DNA of 64,000 nt from an uncultured Spartobacteria bacterium (GTDB lineage: Bacteria; Verrucomicrobiota; Verrucomicrobiia; Chthoniobacterales; Chthoniobacteraceae). Positions within the stretch are counted from its first letter, which is position 1; every line of letters begins with the position of its first letter. Of the stretch, positions 8,127 through 17,080 are shown in pieces. Location: assembly GCA_903882875.1 (NCBI GenBank), contig CAIRYQ010000042.1:124001-188000 (forward strand), written 5' to 3'. Both the position numbers and the translations under genes were made by a program. A model generated the notes under the pieces. It had not been told where the DNA came from. It did no database searches and was given only the letters and a program-made list of their open reading frames with translations.

Positions 8127-8570
8127 ACGGATTTCAACGCCAATGGCCCAATTGGGATCGTGTCATCGTATATGGACACCTGGAGTGTTTCGCCATTCGT
8201 CGCCCTTTCCTACCGGAAGGGTCGGCTCACCACATCGTTCACGGCGATGTACCAGTATGAAAACGATCATCAAGTCGCGCGACAGACCACAGTGAACGAT
8301 GACACGCACAAGTACAGTCTCGCGCTGCGCGCAATCTACGCTGCAAGCGAACGCGTGCAGCTTCAGGTATTGGCGAAATACAACCAGGTCATCTCCGGAT
8401 TGAATGCGACGCCAGGCATGCCCGAAAGCAGGCACTGGGCGACATTTGGAGCCAGGGTATCCTATCTCGTGAGCAAGCCGCTTGAGGTTTACGCAGGCTA
8501 TACCTACGATGCATTCAATACCGTTCTCAAGACCAACACGATTACCGCCGGCCTGAGGTACTCGTTCTAA
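8106..8570 (+). pseudogene. 5'-truncated outer-membrane beta-barrel remnant
   Basis: From about 8106 the plus-strand frame reads as the last six or so strands of an outer-membrane beta-barrel, of autotransporter or porin type. It shows alternating polar and aromatic residues (GGYGHTDFNANG, SVSPFVALSYRKGRL, HKYSLALRAIYAA, ATFGARVSYL) and ends in LRYSF, a canonical barrel-terminal Phe. The same frame runs open to the left, but there it is only antisense to the Hint gene and has no barrel character. The 5' part of the gene, including any signal peptide and start, is missing. A strong terminator follows 29 bases after the stop. Confidence 0.62.
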
Positions 8571-8598
8571 CGGGGATACGGCATTTCCAACACACGAT

Positions 8599-8635
8599 GC
8601 GCCCGGCATGACAACATCATGCCGGGCGCTTTGTA
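8599..8635 (+). terminator. Rho-independent terminator
   Basis: A perfect 12-bp GC-rich stem (gcgcccggcatg/catgccgggcgc) closes a 7-base loop and is followed by tttgtatt. It lies just after the beta-barrel remnant and before the caspase-like gene, and would end plus-strand transcription from the former. Confidence 0.8.
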
Positions 8636-8657
8636 TTGACCGGCGCAATTTTCATCA

Positions 8658-9491
8658 GTGATTCACAGGACGTTGGTTGCGGGCTTGGTTTGCCTCGGGC
8701 TGAACACCGGCACGATCGGTGCGGCAGAATCCCACGCGAGCCAGAAGGCGGATTTCCACGCCTTTGTGAACTGGGATTTCCGCTACCGCAAGAAGCTGAA
8801 AGGCTGGCAGGCCACGGCGACAGCGATCCAAAAAACCATCGAACAATGGTATCCGCGACGCCCGACGCACACCGTCGCCGAAAACGGAACCCCGGAATCG
8901 CTCCGGCGATTTCTCTACTCTCTGCCAAAACAAGCGGACTGCGATTTGAGCATCGTCTATCTCGCCAGTCACCAGTCACCCGAGGGGGAATGGGATTTCG
9001 TGCAGAAAAAGTTGCAGTCCATCCCCATGATTGCCGCCGAGTCGGATATTCCGAAACACAGCGGGAGGATTGTGATCGTGGATGCGTGCTTTGCAGCGGC
9101 CCTCCATCAGGATCCGGGATGGAATCGGGCACTGCAATCATCCACCCTCTTCGCGTCTTCGGCTTCGGAGGAGACAAAGGAACTCGATTTTCGCAGCCCG
9201 CATCCGATTGATCTCCGCCGCCGTTATCCTGCCGCTACAGCATGGCTCGACAGGCAATTGGGAAAAGATTGGGATGGCCGGTTGAGCTTCCTAGGATTTG
9301 TCTGGGTGCAGACATTCGTCACTTCTGCGGTGGCGCCCACGGATCAAAAGGGCTGGAGCGAGTTTCTGCGGCGTTGCGAGGCGACTGCGGAAAAGTTTCG
9401 CCGTGACGCTGACAAAAGACTGGCCTCGCGGATTCTATTCAGCCCATCGAGCGATTCGCCTCATCCACATTCCGAACGCTCGCTGCGGTGA
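8658..9491 (+). CDS. Exported caspase-like (C13/C14-fold) protein
   Basis: A 277-aa protein from a GTG start. Residues 1-23 form a signal peptide ending in GAAES, so the product is probably periplasmic or secreted. The core shows a caspase-like pattern: strand LSIVYLAS followed by a candidate catalytic His (SHQ, His105), then strand RIVIVDAC with a candidate catalytic Cys (Cys144), then TLFASSASEE, which corresponds to the next core strand. The usual S-G-H-G is replaced by A-S-H-Q, so activity is uncertain. Exported caspase homologues of this sort occur widely in bacteria; substrates are mostly unknown. It is monocistronic, preceded by a terminator and followed by a possible one. Confidence 0.55.
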   Translation: MIHRTLVAGLVCLGLNTGTIGAAESHASQKADFHAFVNWDFRYRKKLKGWQATATAIQKTIEQWYPRRPTHTVAENGTPESLRRFLYSLPKQADCDLSIVYLASHQSPEGEWDFVQKKLQSIPMIAAESDIPKHSGRIVIVDACFAAALHQDPGWNRALQSSTLFASSASEETKELDFRSPHPIDLRRRYPAATAWLDRQLGKDWDGRLSFLGFVWVQTFVTSAVAPTDQKGWSEFLRRCEATAEKFRRDADKRLASRILFSPSSDSPHPHSERSLR

Positions 9492-9535
9492 CTGGATTGC
9501 AGTCACCCACAGGCACCGCAGGGATATTTTTGCGC
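9483..9535 (+). terminator. Possible nested hairpin terminator
   Basis: An outer pairing ctgcggtg/caccgcag encloses a 7-bp inner hairpin (gtgactg/cagtcac with a 5-base loop). It overlaps the stop codon of the caspase-like gene and is followed by gggatattttt. The T-run is short and slightly displaced, so this is tentative. Confidence 0.35.
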
Positions 9536-9578
9536 GGTGTCTTGACGTTGCCACAAACGCGTCGCACATTTGCGAACC

Positions 9579-9791
9579 ATGAGCGATTCCGATTCGAAAC
9601 TTCTCAAGGGTTCCCGCCTCTATCTGGAGTTTCTTGCCGAGCGGGAAGAGATCATGCGACACAAGTATTTTGAGAGCGAGAAGGCCGGATACGATGTGGG
9701 ATTTGAAAAGGCGCTGCTCGACTGGCTCGTGAAGCACCGCGCGGAATGGCGGCGGAAGCGCAAGGAAGAACAAGTATCGGCGACTGCATGA
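9579..9791 (+). CDS. Small conserved-type hypothetical protein
   Basis: A 70-aa soluble protein starting at an ATG. It is highly charged: LEFLAEREEIMRHKYFES, then EKAGYDVGFEKALLDWLVKH, then REEWRRKRKEE-like basic repeats at the C-terminus. The pattern of two amphipathic helices around a YDVGFEKAL turn looks conserved rather than random, but I do not recognise a characterised family. It lies 57 bases before pyrR, and the PyrR-binding element is in that gap, so its own transcript could read into the pyrimidine operon. Confidence 0.55.
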   Translation: MSDSDSKLLKGSRLYLEFLAEREEIMRHKYFESEKAGYDVGFEKALLDWLVKHRAEWRRKRKEEQVSATA

Positions 9792-9810
9792 GACAAAGTC
9801 GCCGGCGCCT

Positions 9811-9840
9811 TTAAGCCAGACCCTGCGAGGTCACAAGGAG
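9811..9840 (+). promoter_or_regulatory. PyrR-binding RNA hairpin overlapping the pyrR ribosome binding site
   Basis: The leader reads gacc-CTGCGA-ggtc (9819-9832). The hexaloop exactly fits the PyrR-recognition consensus CNGNGA and is closed by a 4-bp stem, and the AAGGAG Shine-Dalgarno sequence follows at 9835-9840. There is no room for an antiterminator/terminator pair before the ATG at 9848. Control is therefore inferred to be translational: UMP-bound PyrR would mask the ribosome binding site, as described for Thermus- and mycobacterium-type leaders. Confidence 0.75.
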
Positions 9841-9847
9841 CCACAAG

Positions 9848-10429
9848 ATGAGCAAACAAAACCCGCCAAGCCGCACCGCCCGCCTGCTGCTCGACGCAGC
9901 GGCCATAGAACGCGCACTGAAGCGCATCGCGCACGAAATCATCGAGCGCAATCCCGAGCCGGATCGGCTCGCCATCATCGGAGTTCCCTCGCGCGGCGTC
10001 GTGGTCGCGGAACGGCTCGCTGCCTTTGTGCAGCAATTCGGCGGCAGCGGCGTGGAGACCGGCGTCGTGGACATCTCGATGCATCGCGACGACCTCGCGC
10101 GCCGGCCCGTGCCCGCGGTCGTGCCGACGCGGCTGCCGTACGATCTCGAAAACCGCACCATCATCCTCGCCGACGATGTTGCTTTCACCGGACGCACGTG
10201 CCGCGCGGCGATGGACGCGCTCGCGGATTTTGGGCGGCCCGCGAAAATCCAGTACGCGGTGCTCATTGATCGCGGCCACCGCGAAGTGCCCATCCGCGCC
10301 GATTACGTCGGCAAAAATGTCCCCACCTCGCTCGTCGAGCGCGTCTATGTCCGCTTCACCGCGACGGACGGCACGCCCGACGACGCCGTGTGGCTCGACT
10401 CCACCCCCGGCTCGAACATCCCCGAATGA
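9848..10429 (+). CDS. pyrR: PyrR bifunctional pyr operon regulator / uracil phosphoribosyltransferase
   Basis: A cytosolic protein of 193 aa that binds the pyr leader RNA in response to UMP and can also make UMP from uracil and PRPP. It has the type I phosphoribosyltransferase fold. [15 protein letters not shown] (43-57) contacts phosphate, and the PRPP-binding loop [13 protein letters not shown] is at 105-117, with the family's DD pair kept and the usual LYTGRT varied to AFTGRT. The basic patch [10 protein letters not shown] (78-87) matches the RNA-binding/flexible loop region of PyrR. AAGGAG at the ideal distance supports the ATG at 9848. It is the first gene of pyrR-pyrB-pyrC and overlaps pyrB by 4 bases. 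Confidence 0.93.
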   Translation: MSKQNPPSRTARLLLDAAAIERALKRIAHEIIERNPEPDRLAIIGVPSRGVVVAERLAAFVQQFGGSGVETGVVDISMHRDDLARRPVPAVVPTRLPYDLENRTIILADDVAFTGRTCRAAMDALADFGRPAKIQYAVLIDRGHREVPIRADYVGKNVPTSLVERVYVRFTATDGTPDDAVWLDSTPGSNIPE

Positions 10430-11379
10430 CAGCAGCACTCACACAAAATCAACCCGCGTGGCGTCGCAAGGATCTCGTCTCCATCGCCGAACTCAGCACC
10501 GCGGAACTCACGCAAATCCTCGACACCGCCGCCGCATTCAAGGACGTCGGCACACGCGAGGTGAAAAAAGTCCCCGCGCTGCGAGGGAAGACACTCGTGA
10601 ATTTCTTCGTCGAGCCGAGCACGCGCACGCGCGCGTCGTTTGAGCTCGCCGCATTCCGCCTCAGCGCGGATGTGATCAACATTTCCGCAAGCACATCGAG
10701 CCTCACCAAAGGCGAGACGCTCAAGGACACTGCGAAGAATCTCGAAGCGCTGCTCGCCGACATCATCGTGCTCCGCCACAGCAGCGCGGGCGCGGCGCAG
10801 TTCCTCGCCGAGCGGCTGAATGCCAGCGTGATCAACGGCGGCGATGGCGCGCACGAACATCCTACGCAAGCGCTGCTCGACACGTTCACCGTGCGCGAAA
10901 AGAAGGGCAAGGTCGCCGGGCTGCACGTCGCGATCCTCGGCGACATCCTCTTCAGCCGCGTCGCGCGCTCGAACATCCACGCGCTCCTGAAGCTCGGCGC
11001 GCGCGTGACGTTGTGCGGCCCACCCACACTCGTCCCCCGCTCGCTCGAAGCCCTCGGCGTGGAAATCACGCACGACCTCGACGCGCTGCTGCCCGAGGTG
11101 GACGTGGTGAATCTTCTCCGCATCCAGCACGAGCGGCAGCGCAAGGAATACTTCCCGAGCCTCGGCGAATACACTGCGTTCTTCGGCCTCACGAAGGCGC
11201 GCGCCGAGCGCCTCAAGCCCGACTGCCTCATCATGCACCCCGGCCCGATCAACCGCGGCGTGGAGATTGACAGCGACATCGCCGACAGCAGCCGCAGCGT
11301 CATCCTCGAACAAGTCACCAACGGCCTCGCCACCCGCATGGCCGTCCTCTTCCTCTGCGCCGGAGCGCGCGCCTCCTGA
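10426..11379 (+). CDS. pyrB: Aspartate carbamoyltransferase catalytic subunit
   Basis: Catalyses carbamoyl phosphate + aspartate to carbamoyl aspartate, the first committed step of pyrimidine synthesis. It is 317 aa, the usual length of the catalytic chain. The carbamoyl-phosphate loop STRTR is at 65-69 and the second-domain signature HPTQALLD begins at 145. [12 protein letters not shown] and HPGPINRG follow, the latter shaping the aspartate site. The ATG at 10426 overlaps the pyrR stop in an ATGA arrangement, indicating translational coupling. No regulatory chain (pyrI) is present, as expected for the PyrB type that assembles with dihydroorotase. pyrC follows without any gap. Confidence 0.95.
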   Translation: MTAALTQNQPAWRRKDLVSIAELSTAELTQILDTAAAFKDVGTREVKKVPALRGKTLVNFFVEPSTRTRASFELAAFRLSADVINISASTSSLTKGETLKDTAKNLEALLADIIVLRHSSAGAAQFLAERLNASVINGGDGAHEHPTQALLDTFTVREKKGKVAGLHVAILGDILFSRVARSNIHALLKLGARVTLCGPPTLVPRSLEALGVEITHDLDALLPEVDVVNLLRIQHERQRKEYFPSLGEYTAFFGLTKARAERLKPDCLIMHPGPINRGVEIDSDIADSSRSVILEQVTNGLATRMAVLFLCAGARAS

Positions 11380-12672
11380 ATGAAATCCACCCTCATCACC
11401 AACGGCCACATCATAGACCCGGCCAACGGCATTGACCGCGTCGGCGACGTTTACATCACCGGCGGGAAAATCGCGAAAGTGGACCTTGATGCCACGCTGC
11501 GGAAACATCCGCACGATCTTGACGTGATTGACGCGAGCGGCCTCGTCGTCTGCCCCGGCCTCATTGACATCCACGTCCACTTCCGCGAACCCGGACAGTC
11601 GGCAAAGGAAACGATCGCCACGGGTGCGAAGTGTGCGGCGGCCGGCGGCTTCACCACCGTCGTCTGCATGCCGAACACGGAGCCGCGCGTGGACAGCCCG
11701 AGCGTGGTCGCGTGGATTTTGGAAAAGGCGAAGGCCGAGGCGTGCGTGAACATCCTCCCCACCGGCGCGATCACGAAAGGGCTCGCCGGCGAGGAACTCG
11801 CGCCCATCGGCTCGCTGTTCAAGGCCGGCGTCGTCGCGCTCACGGACGACGGGCATTGCGTGCAGAGCCACGAGGTCATGCGCCGCGCGTGCGAATACGC
11901 GCGCATGTTCGGCCTCGTGATCATGGATCACTGTCAGGACTACAATCTCGTCGGCAAAGGCGTGATGCACGAAGGCCGCGTGAGCGCCGAACTCGGCCTG
12001 CCCGGCTGGCCCGCCATCGGCGAGGAAATCATCGTCGCGCGCAACGCATTGCTCGCGGATCTCACCGGCACGCCCATCCACTGCCAGCACCTCAGCGCCG
12101 CCGGCAGCGTCGGCATCCTCCGCCGCATGCGCGCGCGTGGCGTGCCGCTCACCGGCGAAGTCTGCCCGCACCACATCGCGCTCACCGACGAATCCATCCG
12201 CGGCTTCGACACGAATTTCAAAATGAACCCGCCGCTGCGCTCGCAGGAGCACGTCGAAGCGCTCATCGAAGGCATCGCCGATGGCACCATCACGATCCTC
12301 GGCAGCGACCACGCGCCGCATTGCGGCTTTGAAAAGGAAGTCGAATTTGATCTCGCGCCTTTCGGCATCCTCGGACTCGAAACGGAACTCGGCCTTTTCC
12401 TCGACATCCTCGTGCACCGGCGAAAGGCCATTTCGCTAACACGGCTCATCGAACTTTACACAGCGAATCCCGCGAAACTCCTCGGTCTGGATCGCGGCAC
12501 ACTTGGCGTCGGAACGGTCGCAGATGTCACGCTCATCAATCCCGATCTCGAATGGACCGTGGACAAGGACGAGAGCTTCTCGCGCAGCCGCAACAATCCT
12601 TTCCACGGACGTGAGGTGAAGGGCCGCGCCGTGCGGACGATCGTCGGCGGCAAGACGGTGTGGGCGCTGTAG
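11380..12672 (+). CDS. pyrC: Dihydroorotase
   Basis: A zinc-dependent amidohydrolase (430 aa) that cyclises carbamoyl aspartate to dihydroorotate. The metal motif DIHVHFREPGQ begins at 63 (HVH 65-67). Further family blocks are GGFTTVVCMPNT, ALTDDGHCVQ, MDHCQDYNL, CQHLSAAGSV, CPHHIALTD and GSDHAPH near residue 308, all as in the class I, Bacillus/Aquifex-type enzyme that pairs with PyrB. The ATG follows the pyrB stop directly. This is the last gene of the operon; carAB, pyrD, pyrF and pyrE are not in the window. Confidence 0.95.
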   Translation: MKSTLITNGHIIDPANGIDRVGDVYITGGKIAKVDLDATLRKHPHDLDVIDASGLVVCPGLIDIHVHFREPGQSAKETIATGAKCAAAGGFTTVVCMPNTEPRVDSPSVVAWILEKAKAEACVNILPTGAITKGLAGEELAPIGSLFKAGVVALTDDGHCVQSHEVMRRACEYARMFGLVIMDHCQDYNLVGKGVMHEGRVSAELGLPGWPAIGEEIIVARNALLADLTGTPIHCQHLSAAGSVGILRRMRARGVPLTGEVCPHHIALTDESIRGFDTNFKMNPPLRSQEHVEALIEGIADGTITILGSDHAPHCGFEKEVEFDLAPFGILGLETELGLFLDILVHRRKAISLTRLIELYTANPAKLLGLDRGTLGVGTVADVTLINPDLEWTVDKDESFSRSRNNPFHGREVKGRAVRTIVGGKTVWAL

Positions 12673-12772
12673 CTCGCTTGCGCCATATCGTGAGAACAAA
12701 AAAACGGAGCGGGCTTGCTGGAAAAGCGCGCGACGCGCTCTAGCAAAAAACCTCCAGCAGCATTGTCCGCGT

Positions 12773-15667
12773 ATGCCAGGAAATTCCCCCGTCCCTCTCC
12801 GCGCTGTCGCAATCCTTTCGCTCGCATTTTCCGTCTGCACGGCATCCGCCGAACAGCGTGTGCCGTGGACGACTTCACGCATTCACGGCACGCCGGAGCC
12901 GCCGCCGCCGTTTGTCGTCGAGCGCATTTTTCCGGGCCTCACATTCGACAGGCCGCTCGACATCCGGCAGATTCCCGGCACGGACCGGCTCGTCGTTGTC
13001 GAGGAATTTGGGAGGCTGCTGTCATTCGTGCCCGGTGCGGAGAAGGCGGATGATTTCGGTTATCTCCACGACTTTGATCCCGAGATCGTCCGCTCGTATG
13101 GCGTGACATTTCATCCGCGCTTCGCCGAAAACCGTTTCGTCTTCACATGGGGCGTGCAGGATTTGCACGGTAAGGAGTCGCGCGAAAATGGGACGCACAT
13201 CATCCGCTTCCGCGTGACGGACGAGAACCCGCCGAAGATCGATTTTGCGAGCGCGAAGGAGATCATCGCGTGGCCCGCCGGCGGGCACAACGGCGGCAAC
13301 ATCCGCTTCGGTCCCGACGGCATGCTTTACATTTCCACGGGCGACGGCACGCGCCCCGATCCGCCGGATGGCAAAGTGACCGGGCAGGACATCGGCGATC
13401 TGCTGTCGAGCGTGCTGCGCATTGATGTGGATCATCCCGACGCAGGCCGCGGCTACTCGATTCCGAAGGACAATCCGTTTCTGAACGAGCCGAACGCGCG
13501 CGGCGAGGTGTGGGCGTACGGCCTGCGCAATCCTTGGCGGATCAGTTTTGATCCGAAGTCCGGCGATCTTTTTGCGGGCGATGTCGGATGGGAATTGTGG
13601 GAGATGATCTACCGCATCAAGCGCGGCGGCAATTACGGCTGGAGCATCACCGAAGGCAGCCAGCAGGACGTGCGGCCCGACCGCCTGCGCGGGCCGACGC
13701 CGATCCTGCCGCCGCTGGTCGCACACTCGCACGAGGAGGCCGCGAGCATCACCGGCGGCGAATTTTACCACGGCACGCGGCTGCCCGCGCTGAAGGGCGC
13801 ATACATTTACGGCGACTGGCAGATGGGGACATTCTGGTCGTTGCGCACGGATGGAGACAAAGTCACCGAGCACCGCGAGATCGCGCGTAGCTCGCTCATG
13901 CCCGCGGGATTCGGCATCGCACGCGACGGTGAACTGATCATCGCCGATCACAGCGGCGGCGGGCTGTTCCGTCTCGCGCCGAATCCGCGGGCCGGAAAGA
14001 ACTCCGACTTTCCGCGCAAGTTGAGCGAGACCGGGCTTTTCACAGACGCACGCACCCAGTCGCCTGCGCCGGGCGTGGTGCCGTTTGATGTCAACGCCCC
14101 GCGCTGGGCCGATCACGCGACCGCCGAGCGATGGGTCGCATTTCCTGAACAATCGGGTGTCGCGGTCGCGACCGAATCGAAGGGCGTCGTGCTGCGGGGG
14201 CGTTGGGGATTCCCTGCGGGCGCTGTGCTTATAAAAGCATATTCGCTCGAGATGGAGCGCGGAAATCCTGCGAGCCGCCGCCGCATCGAGACGCAGCTCC
14301 TGCACTACGATGGCAGCCTGTGGCACACCTACACGTACCGCTGGAACGATGAGCAGACCGACGCGGAACTCGTCCAGTCGCGCGGCGAGGACACGACATT
14401 CACCGTGCAGGACAAGTCCGCGCCGGGCGGCGAAACGAAGCAGCCATGGCGCTTCTTCAGCCGCTCCGAATGCGCGCGCTGCCACACGCTGATGAATGAT
14501 TTTGCGCAGGGCTTCACGTCGCTGCAACTCGATCGCCCCACGCCCGCCGCACCGGGCCGGCAGCTCGATCTTTTTGCGCGCCTCGGCCTCGTACCCGCGG
14601 AACTGCGCCTCACCGATCCACACGGCACGGAAGGCAGTCTCGAACTGCGCGCGCGCTCGTACCTGCATGTGAATTGCGGAGTGTGCCACCGATACAACAG
14701 CGGCGGTGCGGTTCCGACCTACATGCACATCGAGACGGCGTTGAAAGATGCGAACCTCATCAATGCCAGGCCCGTGATGGGCGACCTCGGCCTCCCCGAT
14801 GGACGTGTCATCGCGCCCGGTGATCCCGGCCGCAGCGTGCTGCTCTACCGCATGGCCACCGCGGGCCGCGGACACATGCCCTACCTCGGCGGCAAGCTCG
14901 TGGACGAGCGCGGCCTGCTCGTCGTCCGCGACTGGATCGCGAGCTTGAACAAAGGCTGGGACATCAATGCCTCCGCAAGCACACAGCGCGACGCGGAGGA
15001 AAGCGCGCTCGTGAAACTGAAGTCCGGCGACGCCACGCAGCTCGACAGTTTGCTCTCCACCGCCAGCGGCGCATTGAGCGTGCTGCTCGCCAGCGTGGAC
15101 GGCTCGCTGCCCGCGGAAATCCGTACGCAGGCAATCACGAAAGGCAGCGCACTGCCCGATCCGTTGCGCCGCGATTTGTTCGAGCGGTTCCTCCCGGAAT
15201 CGCAGCGGCGAAAAGTGCTCGGTGCGGGATTCAAGCCCGAGACGCTGCTCGCGCAGAAAGGCGACGCCGCGCGCGGCAAGACCGTATTCGGCGGAGTCTG
15301 CGTCGCCTGCCACCGCGCGGAAGGTGCGGGCCTCGACTTCGGCCCGGACCTCACACACATCGGCACAAAGTGGAAACGGGCGGACCTGATGGAACAGATT
15401 CTCGTTCCGTCCAAGATCATAGACCCGCAGTGGCAGCCCGCGACGATCGAACTCAAGGGCGGCGGCAGCCGGATCGGCTTCGTCGCCGAAAAGACGGATA
15501 GCGAAATCACGCTGAAGATGGCCGGAGGAATCGTGGAAAAAATCCCGGTCGCAAAAATCACCCGGACAACCATCGCACGGATCTCGCTCATGCCCGAGGG
15601 CCTCCTGCAAAGCCTCACCGCGCAGGAAGCCGCAGATCTGCTCGAGTACCTCGCGTCACTGAAATAG
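12773..15667 (+). CDS. PQQ-type sugar-dehydrogenase-like propeller fused to cytochrome c domains
   Basis: A 964-aa exported protein with a signal peptide (1-30, ending ASAEQ). Residues about 40-410 form a glucose/sorbosone-dehydrogenase-like six-bladed propeller with DIRQIPGTDRLVVVEE, GGHNGGNIRFGPDGMLYIS, YGLRNPWRISFD and RGGNYGWSITEGSQ. The C-terminal half carries three c-type heme sites: CARCH near 567, CGVCH near 636 and CVACH near 843. The last is followed by GAGLDFGPDLTHIG and the HTH-like 'heme-binding domain' ending seen in PVC proteins. It probably oxidises a sugar or alcohol in the periplasm and passes electrons to its own hemes. The substrate is unknown, and it is not in an operon. 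Confidence 0.82.
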   Translation: MPGNSPVPLRAVAILSLAFSVCTASAEQRVPWTTSRIHGTPEPPPPFVVERIFPGLTFDRPLDIRQIPGTDRLVVVEEFGRLLSFVPGAEKADDFGYLHDFDPEIVRSYGVTFHPRFAENRFVFTWGVQDLHGKESRENGTHIIRFRVTDENPPKIDFASAKEIIAWPAGGHNGGNIRFGPDGMLYISTGDGTRPDPPDGKVTGQDIGDLLSSVLRIDVDHPDAGRGYSIPKDNPFLNEPNARGEVWAYGLRNPWRISFDPKSGDLFAGDVGWELWEMIYRIKRGGNYGWSITEGSQQDVRPDRLRGPTPILPPLVAHSHEEAASITGGEFYHGTRLPALKGAYIYGDWQMGTFWSLRTDGDKVTEHREIARSSLMPAGFGIARDGELIIADHSGGGLFRLAPNPRAGKNSDFPRKLSETGLFTDARTQSPAPGVVPFDVNAPRWADHATAERWVAFPEQSGVAVATESKGVVLRGRWGFPAGAVLIKAYSLEMERGNPASRRRIETQLLHYDGSLWHTYTYRWNDEQTDAELVQSRGEDTTFTVQDKSAPGGETKQPWRFFSRSECARCHTLMNDFAQGFTSLQLDRPTPAAPGRQLDLFARLGLVPAELRLTDPHGTEGSLELRARSYLHVNCGVCHRYNSGGAVPTYMHIETALKDANLINARPVMGDLGLPDGRVIAPGDPGRSVLLYRMATAGRGHMPYLGGKLVDERGLLVVRDWIASLNKGWDINASASTQRDAEESALVKLKSGDATQLDSLLSTASGALSVLLASVDGSLPAEIRTQAITKGSALPDPLRRDLFERFLPESQRRKVLGAGFKPETLLAQKGDAARGKTVFGGVCVACHRAEGAGLDFGPDLTHIGTKWKRADLMEQILVPSKIIDPQWQPATIELKGGGSRIGFVAEKTDSEITLKMAGGIVEKIPVAKITRTTIARISLMPEGLLQSLTAQEAADLLEYLASLK

Positions 15668-15745
15668 CCGCCAGTGGTTCAATTTGGATGACGCGGAGTT
15701 CTCACCGTGTCGGTCTGAATCGAATCCTCGTCCCCACCTCGCCCC

Positions 15746-16234
15746 TCAGCGCTTCACGCCCGTATCCCGGAACAGCTTCAGCAGTGCCGAGCCGTCGGCG
15801 TAATGGATGTCGCTGATCTTCCACGCGCCGTCCTCCTGCACGAGGTCGAATCTCGCCGTCTGCTTCTTGCCATAGTTCGTGAAGCTCACCGCCACGGTCG
15901 TCCCGCCCTTCGTGGTGGCGGGCTTGTTCACCGTCAGATTCTTGATGTCGAGATCCTGCGCGCCATAGAGCGGCGCAAAGTCCAGCACTCCCGGCTCGTT
16001 GTTCTTCTTCGACAGCTCCCCGTCCTTCACGATCAGCGCAGTGAGTTCCTTGCTGAAAAAATGCGCGATCCGCGTGCGGGGCACCTTCGCATCGAAAGGC
16101 GATTTCCCATTCTTCTCCGAATGGTAGAGTTCCGACACCAGCCCCTGCGGCGTAGCCTCCGCGCACAACCCCGGCGCAGTGAAGCCAAACATCATGACGA
16201 CCGAGGCGAAGAATGCGTGGAGTCTCGTTTTCAT
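15746..16234 (-). CDS. Exported DUF3828-like protein
   Basis: A 162-aa secreted or periplasmic protein. The start at 16234 gives a good signal peptide (about 1-24, ending GLCAEA), whereas the much longer upstream frame is antisense to the next gene. The mature part resembles DUF3828/YbjP-type domains: LVSELYHSEKNGKSPFD, HFFSKELTALIVKD, a middle with FAPLYGAQDLDIKNLTV, and a C-terminal beta strand pair ARFDLVQEDGAWKISDI with a final YADGSALLKLF. This NTF2-like pattern usually binds small ligands or supports secreted systems. No function can be given. Confidence 0.65.
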   Translation of the reverse strand: MKTRLHAFFASVVMMFGFTAPGLCAEATPQGLVSELYHSEKNGKSPFDAKVPRTRIAHFFSKELTALIVKDGELSKKNNEPGVLDFAPLYGAQDLDIKNLTVNKPATTKGGTTVAVSFTNYGKKQTARFDLVQEDGAWKISDIHYADGSALLKLFRDTGVKR

Positions 16235-16420
16235 TGTGAAAAAATGCGTGGCCGCGCAGTCTTCACACCAGCGCCCGCTTGCAAAGCAGATTCCCCCTAT
16301 TCCTCCGCGCTGAGGCTTGGAGATAAGTTGATCCTTCTCACCTCTTTTCCAAGTCCCCAAGTTCTCTTTCCCGCCGCTGCGCGCATTGACGCCCCGGTTC
16401 CACTCCCATACACGCTCCCT

Positions 16421-17017
16421 ATGCCAGACGAATCCGCAGTCACCTCGCAGGACCGTTTCTCCCATCTTCAATACACCATTAAGCGGCCCTTCTGGTCCTT
16501 CTTCGGGCGCAAGTATTACGTCCATGCGCCGGACGGATCCGTCGTCATGTTCCTCAAGCACCCGCTCATGAAACTCCGTCAGGAGTTCACCATCTACACC
16601 GACGACACCGAGACCGCGCCGCTCCTCACCATCAAGGCGCGCAACGTGATCGCGATGAACATGGCGCACGATGTCTTCGACTCCGCCACCGGCGAAAAGA
16701 CCGGCAGCATCCGCTCCCGCGGCATGAAGTCCATCATCCGCGACACCTGGGACATCCTCGATGCAAACGATCAGGTCGTCGGCCTCATGGAGGAGGTGGG
16801 AGCCGCCATGCTGCGCCGCTTCCTCAAGTTCCTCCCCGGCCGGCACAAAATCGAACTCAACGGCCAGCTCTTCGCCACACTCCGGCAGCCTTTCCGCTTC
16901 TTCGTAAAGGAGCTCGACCTTGACCTCTCGCCCGGCGGCGGAAAGCTCGACGCCCGCTTCGCCGTCGGCTGCGCCCTCCTCGCCCTCATGAAGGAATCCG
17001 CCCGCGAGGAAAGCTGA
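16421..17017 (+). CDS. LURP-one/scramblase-like (Tubby-type barrel) protein
   Basis: A cytosolic 198-aa protein with the LURP-one-related/phospholipid-scramblase-like beta-barrel pattern: YTIKRPFWSFFGRKYYVHAP, VVMFLKHPLMKLRQEFTIY, LLTIKARNVIAMNMAHDVFD, a DTWDILDANDQVVGLMEE phrase and a final strand KELDLDLSPGGGKLD. The last 17 residues (FAVGCALLALMKESARE) form a hydrophobic helix that may pack in the barrel, as in Tubby-like folds. The start at 16421 discards a long antisense upstream extension. It is divergent from the DUF3828-like gene. Confidence 0.7.
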   Translation: MPDESAVTSQDRFSHLQYTIKRPFWSFFGRKYYVHAPDGSVVMFLKHPLMKLRQEFTIYTDDTETAPLLTIKARNVIAMNMAHDVFDSATGEKTGSIRSRGMKSIIRDTWDILDANDQVVGLMEEVGAAMLRRFLKFLPGRHKIELNGQLFATLRQPFRFFVKELDLDLSPGGGKLDARFAVGCALLALMKESAREES

Positions 17018-17080
17018 ACGCACCCGGCGCAAAGGACGGTCGCGGCAAAGAACTCCGCCTCGGTTCCGAGACACCAAGTC

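Noticed and set aside
10345-12417. 690-codon minus-strand open frame
   Set aside because: It is antisense to pyrB and pyrC, which have full catalytic motifs. The translation is acidic and Ala/Arg-rich without a domain.
13022-15610. 862-codon open frame on the minus strand
   Set aside because: It is exactly antisense to the propeller/cytochrome c gene, whose three heme motifs and domain order are clear. Long antisense frames are expected at this GC content.
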